A stretch of DNA of 55,192 nt, from assembly GCF_019331725.1 (NCBI RefSeq), contig NZ_JAHBBF010000017.1, positions 1 through 55,192 on the forward strand. Direction: 5' to 3'. Both the position numbers and the translations under genes were made by a program. Shown here in pieces: positions 33,387 to 40,512 of the stretch (position 1 is its first letter; each line of letters begins with the position of its first letter). The DNA is from Bifidobacterium saguinibicoloris. GTDB taxonomy: Bacteria; Actinomycetota; Actinomycetes; Actinomycetales; Bifidobacteriaceae. The notes beneath the pieces were generated by a model. It was not told the origin of the DNA. It saw only the letters and a list, made by a program, of their open reading frames with translations, and made no database searches.

Positions 33387-35012
33387 ATGACGATAAAGCA
33401 GTTGTTCGCAGGCGTCGCCGCGGCGGCGACCCTGCTGGGTGGTCTCGCGTTGGGCGCGGCCACCGCGAATGCGGCGGAGGCGTCGGCCGATGCGTTGGCT
33501 GCGTCCGATGGCGTGATCACGTTGTCCGGCGAGGGCGTCAACGCGCGTTCGTTCAAGGCGGTGCGTGTCGGTTCGTACGTGTCCGCTTCGCTTTCCGACA
33601 AGCAGGCGAATCTGGTCGATTCGGTCGAGGTCGGGACCGATGCGTCCGCGAAGGACGTGCTGGAGATCGCGTTGAACGAGGTCGACAAGGACGCGTACGC
33701 GGCGAGCGTGTATGGCAAGGCCGGCAACCCGGCCGGCTACGTGGCCGCGAACATGAATGACTCGAATGCCGAGCCGTGGGATGGCACGCTGCGCAAGTTC
33801 GTGACCAGGCTCGCCGCGGATGGTGCGTTCAAGACGCTCGTGGAACAGTCCACGCTGACGGCGACGGGCAAGGACGGCACGGCGGAGTTCACCGGTCTGC
33901 CTGAGGGTCTGTACGTGGTGGTGGATGCCACCGAGGGTCAGTCCGGTGACGCGAACTACGGCCCGTCGATTCCGATGGTCGTGGCGACCGCGGTCGCCGG
34001 CCGGAGCTTGCTCGGTTTGAAGGGCCAGAAGCTGGGCGAGGTGGATGTGAAGAACCAGCCGAACCAGGCGCCGACGAAGACCGTCACGGGTGACACCAAG
34101 GGCACAGTGAATGTGGGCGATCAGCTCACGTACACGGTGAAGGGTGAGATCCCGAGCACCGTGGGCCATGACAAATTCAGCTACCAGTTCAAGGACTACC
34201 CGGGCAAGGGCCTGACCGTCGAGGACATCTCCACCAACGTGAAGGTGTACGTGGCTGGCAAGGACGGCACGTACCCGGCCGACCCGCTGTCCGCCGACGA
34301 GGTGGAGACCGGTTCCTGGAACGACGTGGACCGCGTCGTGGGCTCCGACGACGGGTCCAGGTACTTCACCGTGACCGTCAGTGACGTGTCCGCGTACTCC
34401 AACCGCAAGATCAAGATGGTGTACACGGCCACGGTCAACCAGGACGCGGTGGACACGGTGTCCAACAAGGCGACCGTGAGCCCGAACGGTCAGGGCGAGT
34501 CGAAGCCCGGCGAGAAGACGTTGAAGACGTACGGGTTCACGTTCACCAAGACCGATGCGGACGGCAACAACCTCAAGGGCGCCGAGTTCACCATCACGAA
34601 CGAAGCCGGGAAGTACGTCTCGCAGCAGGAGCGTGGCGGCCTGTCCGATGACGCGGAGTATTGGAACGCCGACTCGACCAACGGCGTGTTCACGGTCACG
34701 GGCCTGAAGGCCGGTACGTACACCGTCGAGGAGACCAAGACCCCTGAAGGCTTCATGACCGCGGTCAAGGCGAAGTTCACCGTCACCATCGACAAGGACG
34801 GCAACGTCTCCTATCAGGAGAATGGGATGTTCGGTCTGGTGTCCGGCGACGTGTCCGCCATCAAGGTCAAGAACGTGAAGAACGTGACCGAGCTGCCGAA
34901 GACCGGCGCCGCGGGCATCGCCCTGTTCGTCGTGCTCGCCGGCCTGCTCGCCGGCGCGGCGGCCACCGTGTTCGCCAAGAGCCGCAGCACCAAGCGCGCG
35001 CTGGAGATCTGA
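33387..35012 (+). CDS. LPKTG-anchored pilin-like surface protein (isopeptide-forming type)
   Basis: The 541-residue protein has a signal peptide (1 to about 29, ATANAAEA), an N-terminal pilin-like domain, a middle domain (about 225-370, NVGDQLTYTVKGEIP) and a SpaA/Cna-B-type domain (about 385-490). The last contains FTFTKTDADGNNLKGAEFTI and the E-box TYTVEETKTPEGF, features of sortase-assembled fimbrial subunits (FimA/FimP). The sorting signal LPKTG is at 503-507, followed by a helix and a basic tail. GAGGG lies five bases before the ATG. No sortase gene is in the flanks, so polymerisation by a local pilus sortase is not supported here. Confidence 0.9.
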   Translation: MTIKQLFAGVAAAATLLGGLALGAATANAAEASADALAASDGVITLSGEGVNARSFKAVRVGSYVSASLSDKQANLVDSVEVGTDASAKDVLEIALNEVDKDAYAASVYGKAGNPAGYVAANMNDSNAEPWDGTLRKFVTRLAADGAFKTLVEQSTLTATGKDGTAEFTGLPEGLYVVVDATEGQSGDANYGPSIPMVVATAVAGRSLLGLKGQKLGEVDVKNQPNQAPTKTVTGDTKGTVNVGDQLTYTVKGEIPSTVGHDKFSYQFKDYPGKGLTVEDISTNVKVYVAGKDGTYPADPLSADEVETGSWNDVDRVVGSDDGSRYFTVTVSDVSAYSNRKIKMVYTATVNQDAVDTVSNKATVSPNGQGESKPGEKTLKTYGFTFTKTDADGNNLKGAEFTITNEAGKYVSQQERGGLSDDAEYWNADSTNGVFTVTGLKAGTYTVEETKTPEGFMTAVKAKFTVTIDKDGNVSYQENGMFGLVSGDVSAIKVKNVKNVTELPKTGAAGIALFVVLAGLLAGAAATVFAKSRSTKRALEI

Positions 35013-35120
35013 CCGGTACGTCGCACCTGCACACACCACCAACCCGGCGCGGAGCGGTATCCGGACCGCCGGGCGTGTGACCGCGCGGGTGACGGGACCG
35101 TCCCGCCGCCCGCGCACCTC

Positions 35121-35160
35121 GGCCGGCGTCCCCTCATCGAAGGGCGACGCCGGCCGTCGC
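35121..35160 (+). terminator. Hairpin after the pilin-like gene
   Basis: GGCCGGCGTC (35121-35130) pairs with GACGCCGGCC (35146-35155). A second hairpin CGGCCGCGCC/GGCGCGGCCG follows at 35172-35194. Neither has a T-run, so terminator function is plausible but not certain. Confidence 0.5.
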
Positions 35161-35226
35161 AGCATCCTCCACGGCCGCGCCACGGGCGCGGCCGCATCGC
35201 ATGTCAACCCACCAAGGAGACGTCCA

Positions 35227-35772
35227 ATGACGACGCATCACAGGGGAGACCGCTTCTCACCGGAGGAAGTAGCCTATCTCAACACCCTCGCCGCCGTGCA
35301 CTTCGCCGACGAGGAACGCATCCGCTACACCGACGAGTTCAAAATCGAAAGCCTCAGAAGCTACTTCAACGGTGAATCGCCCGTCCAGATCTTCCGCAAA
35401 GCCGGACTTGACTCCGCGCTCATCGGTAACAAGCGCGTCGAACGCTGCTTCGCACGCTGGAAGGCGAACGAACGGCTCGTCCAGGAAGCCAGGCATCCCG
35501 GAAGCACCCCGCCCCACCATGCCAAGCAGAAAAGCGACGTCCCGCACGACGAGGAACGACATACGGTGTCGCTGTTCGACATCTTCGACAAGACCTCCGA
35601 TATCGGCATCGACCCGGAGCGGCTGATCCTCTCCTCCGACAAACGCATCGACCTGCGCGACCTCATCATCTACCAGCAGGCGATGCACATCAGCGACCTG
35701 CAGAATTCCGTGGACCGCATGCAGGAGGAGCTCGAAGACCTGCGCAATCTGAAGAAACAGCTGGGCCTGTGA
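35227..35772 (+). CDS. HTH domain protein
   Basis: The 181-residue product has a helix-turn-helix segment (about 37-85: RYTDEFKIESLRSYFNGES, then IFRKAGLDSALIGNKRVER), resembling the transposase OrfA-like HTH seen in a family of stand-alone proteins in Firmicutes and Actinobacteria. A C-terminal coiled coil (about 145-181) could support dimerisation. AAGGAGA precedes the ATG. It sits between the pilin-like gene and a binding-protein gene with its own terminator. A regulatory role is inferred; target unknown. Confidence 0.75.
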   Translation: MTTHHRGDRFSPEEVAYLNTLAAVHFADEERIRYTDEFKIESLRSYFNGESPVQIFRKAGLDSALIGNKRVERCFARWKANERLVQEARHPGSTPPHHAKQKSDVPHDEERHTVSLFDIFDKTSDIGIDPERLILSSDKRIDLRDLIIYQQAMHISDLQNSVDRMQEELEDLRNLKKQLGL

Positions 35773-35791
35773 TCCTTCCATGAGCGACGGC

Positions 35792-35830
35792 AAGCCGGGG
35801 AAATGTCCAAGAACATTTCCCCGGCTTTTC
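35792..35830 (+). terminator. Terminator after the HTH gene
   Basis: AAGCCGGGGAAATGT (35792-35806) pairs exactly with ACATTTCCCCGGCTT (35813-35827), followed by TTCG. Confidence 0.88.
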
Positions 35831-35985
35831 GCCATTCATGGGGCGGTTACACGAACACAACGCGGCGGAATCACCCGCCGCGTACCGTCGACCTCAAGAT
35901 TCGGGCGGAACAACAGCGCGGATCGCAACATCACTGCCGGACGCCGGCATACGGCATGGCATCCGGAACATAAGAGAGGAAAGTG

Positions 35986-37251
35986 ATGACGATGAGGAAG
36001 ACAAACGCAAGCAAGGCGATGGCCATCACCGCGATCGTGGCGGCCGCATCCATGGCGCTCGCCGGATGCGGATCGGCGGGCGACGGCTCGAACTCCGGCT
36101 CCGGCAAGCAGGACACGTTCGTGGCCGCCGGCATGTTCCCAGAGACCGGCTCCATGGCGTACATCGGACCATCCAACGTGGCCGCCCTGAAGCAGGCCGC
36201 CGACGACATCAACGCGGCCGGCGGCGTGCTCGGCAAGGACATCACCACCACCACGGCCGACACCTCCGACGCGGACCACGCCGACCAGAACACCGCGGCC
36301 GCGCAGAGCGTGCTCTCCAAGAAGCCGTCCGTGGTGGTGGGTCCGCCGTCCAGCTCCGTGGTGAAGAACACGTACAAGCAGGTCACCGAATCCGGCGTGC
36401 CGATGATCTCCGAAGGCGCCACATCCACCTCGCTCAGCGGCATCAGCGACAAGTTCTTCCGCACCATCGCCCCGGACACCGTCCAAGGCGCCGTGCTCGG
36501 CCAGGTCATCGCCCAGGAGGGCGTGAAGAACCTCGCCATCGCCGTGTTCAACGACGAGTACGGCACCCACCTGCGCGACGTCGTCGTCAAGACCGTCGAA
36601 GCGGCCGGCGTGAACGTCGTCTACGGCGAGAAGGACACCTTCGATCCGACCGAAACGAACTTCTCATCCATCGCCACCGCCGTCAAGGCCTCCAACCCGG
36701 ACGCCACGCTCGTCATCGCGTTCGACCAGACCACCGCGCTCGTCAAGGCGCTGAAGACCGCCGGCGTCGACACCCACAAGCTGTTCATGTCCGACGGCAA
36801 CACCGTGGACCACTCCGCCGACTTCGACGCCGGCCTGCTCGAAGGCACCATCGGCACCATCCCGGGCGCTCACCCCACCGACGACTACCAGGCGAAGCTC
36901 AAGAAGATCGACCCCAAGGTCACCGACTTCACCTACGCCAACGAGACCTATGACGCGGTGGTGCTCGCCGCGCTCGCGGCCCAGAAGGGCGGCAGCGCCG
37001 ACGGTGAGACCGTCGCCAAGAACCTGCCCGCCGTGTCCGGCAAGAACGGCGGCACCAAGTGCAAGTCGTACAAGGAATGCCTGACGGCGCTCAAGGCCGG
37101 CAAGGACATCCAGTACCAGGGTCTGGCGGGCATCGGCGCGTTCAACGACGCGAACGACCCCTCCACCGCCGCCATCGGCATCTACAAGTTCGATGCGGAC
37201 AACAAGCCGGTGTTCGATCACTCCCAGGAGGGCTCCGTGCCCAAGGCGTGA
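35986..37251 (+). CDS. Branched-chain amino-acid-type ABC substrate-binding lipoprotein
   Basis: The 421-residue lipoprotein has lipobox ALAGC with the lipidated Cys at 28. It is a periplasmic-binding-protein type I fold of the LivK/Leu-Ile-Val family: FPETGSMAYIGPSNVAALKQAADDIN-like start (about 48-75), then VVVGPPSSSVV and TFVIAFDQTTALVKAL-like segments. It would capture amino acids or related small molecules outside the membrane. The permease and ATPase genes (LivHMGF) are not in the window, so it is an orphan here. AGAGAGGA lies five bases before ATG 35986. A terminator follows. Confidence 0.9.
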   Translation: MTMRKTNASKAMAITAIVAAASMALAGCGSAGDGSNSGSGKQDTFVAAGMFPETGSMAYIGPSNVAALKQAADDINAAGGVLGKDITTTTADTSDADHADQNTAAAQSVLSKKPSVVVGPPSSSVVKNTYKQVTESGVPMISEGATSTSLSGISDKFFRTIAPDTVQGAVLGQVIAQEGVKNLAIAVFNDEYGTHLRDVVVKTVEAAGVNVVYGEKDTFDPTETNFSSIATAVKASNPDATLVIAFDQTTALVKALKTAGVDTHKLFMSDGNTVDHSADFDAGLLEGTIGTIPGAHPTDDYQAKLKKIDPKVTDFTYANETYDAVVLAALAAQKGGSADGETVAKNLPAVSGKNGGTKCKSYKECLTALKAGKDIQYQGLAGIGAFNDANDPSTAAIGIYKFDADNKPVFDHSQEGSVPKA

Positions 37252-37287
37252 TGCATCGGAACCCGCGGAATCCGCGATCTGCATACG

Positions 37288-37322
37288 AAGGAGCCTTCGC
37301 CGGTGGCGGAGGCTCCTTTAAT
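37288..37322 (+). terminator. Terminator after the LivK-like gene
   Basis: AAGGAGCCTTCGCC (37288-37301) pairs with GGCGGAGGCTCCTT (about 37304-37318), ending in TTTA. Confidence 0.88.
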
Positions 37323-37334
37323 AGGTTCTTTTGG

Positions 37335-37452
37335 GCTTCAATTGGTAACCATGCCGGTCGACGAGACGGCGGCCGAATGCGGAATCGGCTTGATTCCGGG
37401 AATCCTCATTCGGCCTGCTCCGACGTTGCCCGCGATGGTTGCCAACTGAAGC
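37335..37452. repeat. 118-bp element with 18-bp terminal inverted repeats
   Basis: The left end GCTTCAATTGGTAACCAT (37335-37352) and right end ATGGTTGCCAACTGAAGC (37435-37452) are inverted repeats matching at 16 of 18 positions. A nested pair GGCCGAATG (37371-37379) and CATTCGGCC (37407-37415) sits in the centre. No gene is inside. The layout suggests a MITE-like element or a very stable RNA hairpin. Confidence 0.6.
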
Positions 37453-37497
37453 ATGTGATGACCAACTGAATGGGCCGGCCGGTCCGGTGCCGTGCCC

Positions 37498-38424
37498 TCA
37501 CCGCGCCAGCGCGGTGAGGGCGTCGATCTCGGCGAAGTAGCGGTCCGGTTCGAGCCCGTCCACCGTGGCCACATTGGTCATATGCACGCCGTCGAGCCCG
37601 CCGTGCGCCACGATGACGTCCAATGTGCGACGATGCCATGCGGAATCGAGGTACGGTTCGATGCGCGGCTGGCCCATGGCGCGCATGGCGCAGGCCAGCG
37701 CGTGCGCGCCCCAGTTCGACGTGCCGGAGACGATGAGCTCGTCCGTGGCCACACGGCAGGCGATGTCCTCGCCGTGATCCACGACGCCCGCGATGGCGTA
37801 TTCGGCCACGCGGCCCATGCCGATCTCGTTGCCGCCGTCGCCCACGCCGATGGTGTGCAGGTCCAGCTGCTTGAGCCGGCTCAGCGGTGCCGTCCATTCG
37901 CTGATGTCGATGCCGCGCATGTTGTGTGGGTTGCCGTCCGCACCGGGGCCCACGCGTTCGATGTAGATGAGCGTGTCGATGTCGTTCGCGCGGGCCAGAT
38001 CGATGACGCCGTTCATCCAGCCGTCGAAGCGTTCATGCACCGGGGCGACGAGCACGTGGTCGTCCGGCAGCAGCCCCTTGGCGCTGGGCTGGATGACCGG
38101 CGCGCAGCATTCGTCCGTGACGAGCCAGGCGTCGCCGCCGATGGCGCGCAGAGCCATGCACACCTCCAGCGCGCCGAGCGGGCCGTCGGTCTCGGCGGCC
38201 GGATGTTCGGCCTTCGGGATGAAGAACCCGGTGACGACAAGCGCGCGGCCGGGTCGGCCGGTGACGAGTTGCCGTGCGGCCCGGAACAGGTCGCCGCGCG
38301 AGTAGGTCATCAGCGTCTCCGAACCGCGGCCCACATCCCGTGAGGCCAGACGCGCGATGCGCGCGATGCGTGGGTAGAAGCGCCAGCTTGCCAGATTGGC
38401 GAGCGATGAGGTATTGGCGTCCAT
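37498..38424 (-). CDS. DUF4392 protein (D-glutamate cyclase C-terminal half)
   Basis: The 308-residue product has the DUF4392 pattern: ALVVTGFFIPKAEHPAAETDGPLGA (about 60-84), AWLVTDECCAPVI, then DLHTIGVGDGGNEIGMGRV (about 187-205). In animal D-glutamate cyclase (DGLUCY) this domain is fused behind a DUF1445 domain; here the DUF1445 gene lies at the far end of the same cluster. The predicted joint reaction is conversion of D-glutamate to 5-oxo-D-proline. ATG at 38424 is seven bases after GGGAG. It is separated from the carboxylase gene by 195 bp holding a repeat array, so it may have its own promoter. Confidence 0.88.
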   Translation of the reverse strand: MDANTSSLANLASWRFYPRIARIARLASRDVGRGSETLMTYSRGDLFRAARQLVTGRPGRALVVTGFFIPKAEHPAAETDGPLGALEVCMALRAIGGDAWLVTDECCAPVIQPSAKGLLPDDHVLVAPVHERFDGWMNGVIDLARANDIDTLIYIERVGPGADGNPHNMRGIDISEWTAPLSRLKQLDLHTIGVGDGGNEIGMGRVAEYAIAGVVDHGEDIACRVATDELIVSGTSNWGAHALACAMRAMGQPRIEPYLDSAWHRRTLDVIVAHGGLDGVHMTNVATVDGLEPDRYFAEIDALTALAR

Positions 38425-38439
38425 GAGTGGCTCCCTTCT

Positions 38440-38617
38440 GTGAAACATGACGTGGAACATGCGTGAGGCATATGTGAAACGTCATGTGAAACAACTTCGT
38501 ATGGTGTGGAACATTCCGTGAAACAGCGGGCGGGGCGTGGGGTGTGGGGCGTTCCGTGGAACACCGCGTGAAACGGCCGGCGGTGGTGTGGAACACCGCG
38601 TGAAACAGGGGTGGAGC
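38440..38617. repeat. Array of GTGRAAC half-sites with 12-bp spacing
   Basis: GTGAAAC or GTGGAAC occurs at about 38440, 38452, 38474, 38486, 38506, 38518, 38556, 38568, 38588 and 38600, with neighbours mostly 12 bp apart. Weaker copies (GTGAGGC, GTGGGGC, GTGGAGC) fill gaps. The array occupies the whole spacer between the carboxylase and D-glutamate cyclase genes. Regulator-binding sites or a degenerate 24-32 bp tandem repeat are both possible. Confidence 0.75.
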
Positions 38618-38619
38618 GA

Positions 38620-40512
38620 CTAGGGCTCGACCACGCCCAACACGTCGTCGAACCGCACCGCATCGCCCGGAGCCGCCGACCGCCGGACCGTACCGGCGAT
38701 CGGTGCCGTCACCTCCGTCTCCATCTTCATCGCCTCGACCACCACCACCGGATCGCCGGCCGCGACGGCCGCGCCGTCGTCCACCAGCCAACGCACCACG
38801 GTGCCGGTGATCGTCGAGGCGATCGCGCCGGCCGGACGTGCCGCTTCGTCGGCCGCGCCCGCGCCTGCACCGCCGGCGGAATCACCCGCCGCCCCCGGCA
38901 GGCCCGTCGATGCACCCAACGTGCCGTTTGCGGCGGACGCTAACACGGCGCCCAACGTGCCCGGCAGTCCCAGGCGCATCCTTCGGCCGTCCAATTCGAT
39001 CCATGCCTGCACCGGCTCGGGCACCCCGGCGCGCGCGCCGGGCGCGCCCGAAGCGAGCGATGCCGCATCGGTGCGCGGCAGCAGCACCTCCTCGATCCAC
39101 CGCGTGTACACGCGGAACGAATCCGGGCCGTCCGGCGCGGCGAAATCCGGGTCGGACAGCACCGTCTCGTCGAACGCCTTCACCGTGGGCACGCCGCGCA
39201 CCTCCAACTCGGCTAGAGCGCGGGCGGCGCGGCGCAGGCACGCCTCACGCGTCGGCGCCCACACCACCAGCTTCGCCAGCATCGAATCGAACCGGTCGGA
39301 CACAATCGACCCCGCCTCGACGCCCGTATCGAAGCGGACGCCCGGACCGGACGGCGCGCGCAGCGACTCCACCACGCCCGGGAACGGCACGAACCCGCGC
39401 GACGGATCCTCCGCGTTGATGCGGAATTCGACGGCGTGGCCGCGCGGCGGCACCGCCCGCGCCACCACATCGGCGGCGGACGCGCCCTCCGCCACCGCGA
39501 ACTGAGCCTCCACCAGATCCACGCCCGTCGTCATCTCCGTGACCGGATGCTCCACCTGGATGCGCGTGTTCACCTCCATGAACGACATCGTGCCGTCCGG
39601 ATCCACCAGGAACTCCACCGTGCCCGCGCCGGCGTAGCGGGCGCGCTCGCAGATCGCGACCGCCGCCCGTTCGAGCCGCTCACGCGTCTCCGGCGCGAGG
39701 AACGGCGCCGGCGCCTCCTCGATGAGCTTCTGGTTGCGGCGCTGCAGCGAGCAGTCGCGCGTGCCCACCGCCACCACATGCCCGGACAGGTCGCCCAGCA
39801 CCTGCACCTCCACGTGGCGCGGTCGCGCTAGGAACCGTTCGATGAAGCAGTCGCCGTTGCCGAACGCCACCTCGGCCTCATGCGTGGCCGAAAGGAACGC
39901 CTCGCGCACGTCCTTGAGCTCGTGCACCACTTTCAGGCCGCGCCCGCCGCCGCCGTACACCGCCTTGATGGCCAATGGCAGGCCGTGCTCGCGGGCGAAG
40001 TCGACCACCTCCTGTGGATCGCGCACGGGAGCGGTGGTGCCGGGCGCCATCGGCGCGCCCACCTCGGCGGCGATGCGCCGCGCCTCCACCTTGCTGCCGA
40101 GCAGCCGGATGGTCTCCGGGCTCGGGCCGATCCACGCGAGCCCCGCGTCGATGACCGCCTGGGCGAACTCCGCGTTCTCCGAAAGGAACCCGTAGCCGGG
40201 ATGCACGGCGTCCGCGTGCGCCTTGCGCGCCGCCCCGACGATCGCGTCGATGTTCAGGTACGTGTCCTTCGCATCGGCGCCGCCCAGCGCGTACGCCTCG
40301 TCGGCGAGATGCACGAACAGGGCGTCCGCATCCGGATCGGCGTACACGGCGATGGCCGTGCGGCCCGTGTCATGGCAGGCGTGGATGATGCGCGCCGCGA
40401 TCTCGCCGCGGTTGGCGACGAGGATGCGGTGCAGGCGACGGTTCGGGTGACGGGTGGGTTGCGGGGTGTTCGATTGTTCCGATGGTGTGGTGGGCTGCGG
40501 CTGTGGCATCAT
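38620..40512 (-). CDS. Biotin carboxylase / biotin carboxyl carrier fusion (acyl-CoA or urea-type carboxylase alpha chain)
   Basis: The 630-residue product has the biotin carboxylase domain (about 25-480: LVANRGEIAARII, HPGYGFLSENAEFAQ, AVYGGGGRGLKVV ATP-grasp loop, EVNTRIQVEHPVTE). A degenerate linker follows, then a C-terminal biotinyl domain with the biotin Lys in EAMKMET (near residue 590). It charges its own biotin with bicarbonate using ATP. No carboxyltransferase gene is present in the cluster. ATG at 40512 overlaps the stop of the PxpB-PxpC gene (ATGA); a second ATG at 40509 is seven bases from AAAGGA. Co-location with oxoprolinase genes is seen in other bacteria, but its role there is not settled. 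Confidence 0.9.
   Translation of the reverse strand: MMPQPQPTTPSEQSNTPQPTRHPNRRLHRILVANRGEIAARIIHACHDTGRTAIAVYADPDADALFVHLADEAYALGGADAKDTYLNIDAIVGAARKAHADAVHPGYGFLSENAEFAQAVIDAGLAWIGPSPETIRLLGSKVEARRIAAEVGAPMAPGTTAPVRDPQEVVDFAREHGLPLAIKAVYGGGGRGLKVVHELKDVREAFLSATHEAEVAFGNGDCFIERFLARPRHVEVQVLGDLSGHVVAVGTRDCSLQRRNQKLIEEAPAPFLAPETRERLERAAVAICERARYAGAGTVEFLVDPDGTMSFMEVNTRIQVEHPVTEMTTGVDLVEAQFAVAEGASAADVVARAVPPRGHAVEFRINAEDPSRGFVPFPGVVESLRAPSGPGVRFDTGVEAGSIVSDRFDSMLAKLVVWAPTREACLRRAARALAELEVRGVPTVKAFDETVLSDPDFAAPDGPDSFRVYTRWIEEVLLPRTDAASLASGAPGARAGVPEPVQAWIELDGRRMRLGLPGTLGAVLASAANGTLGASTGLPGAAGDSAGGAGAGAADEAARPAGAIASTITGTVVRWLVDDGAAVAAGDPVVVVEAMKMETEVTAPIAGTVRRSAAPGDAVRFDDVLGVVEP

Noticed and set aside
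38440..38617. parS-like ParB sites (GTTTCAC half-sites)
   Set aside because: The half-sites are arranged mostly as direct repeats 12 bp apart and no TGTTTCACGTGAAACA palindrome is present.
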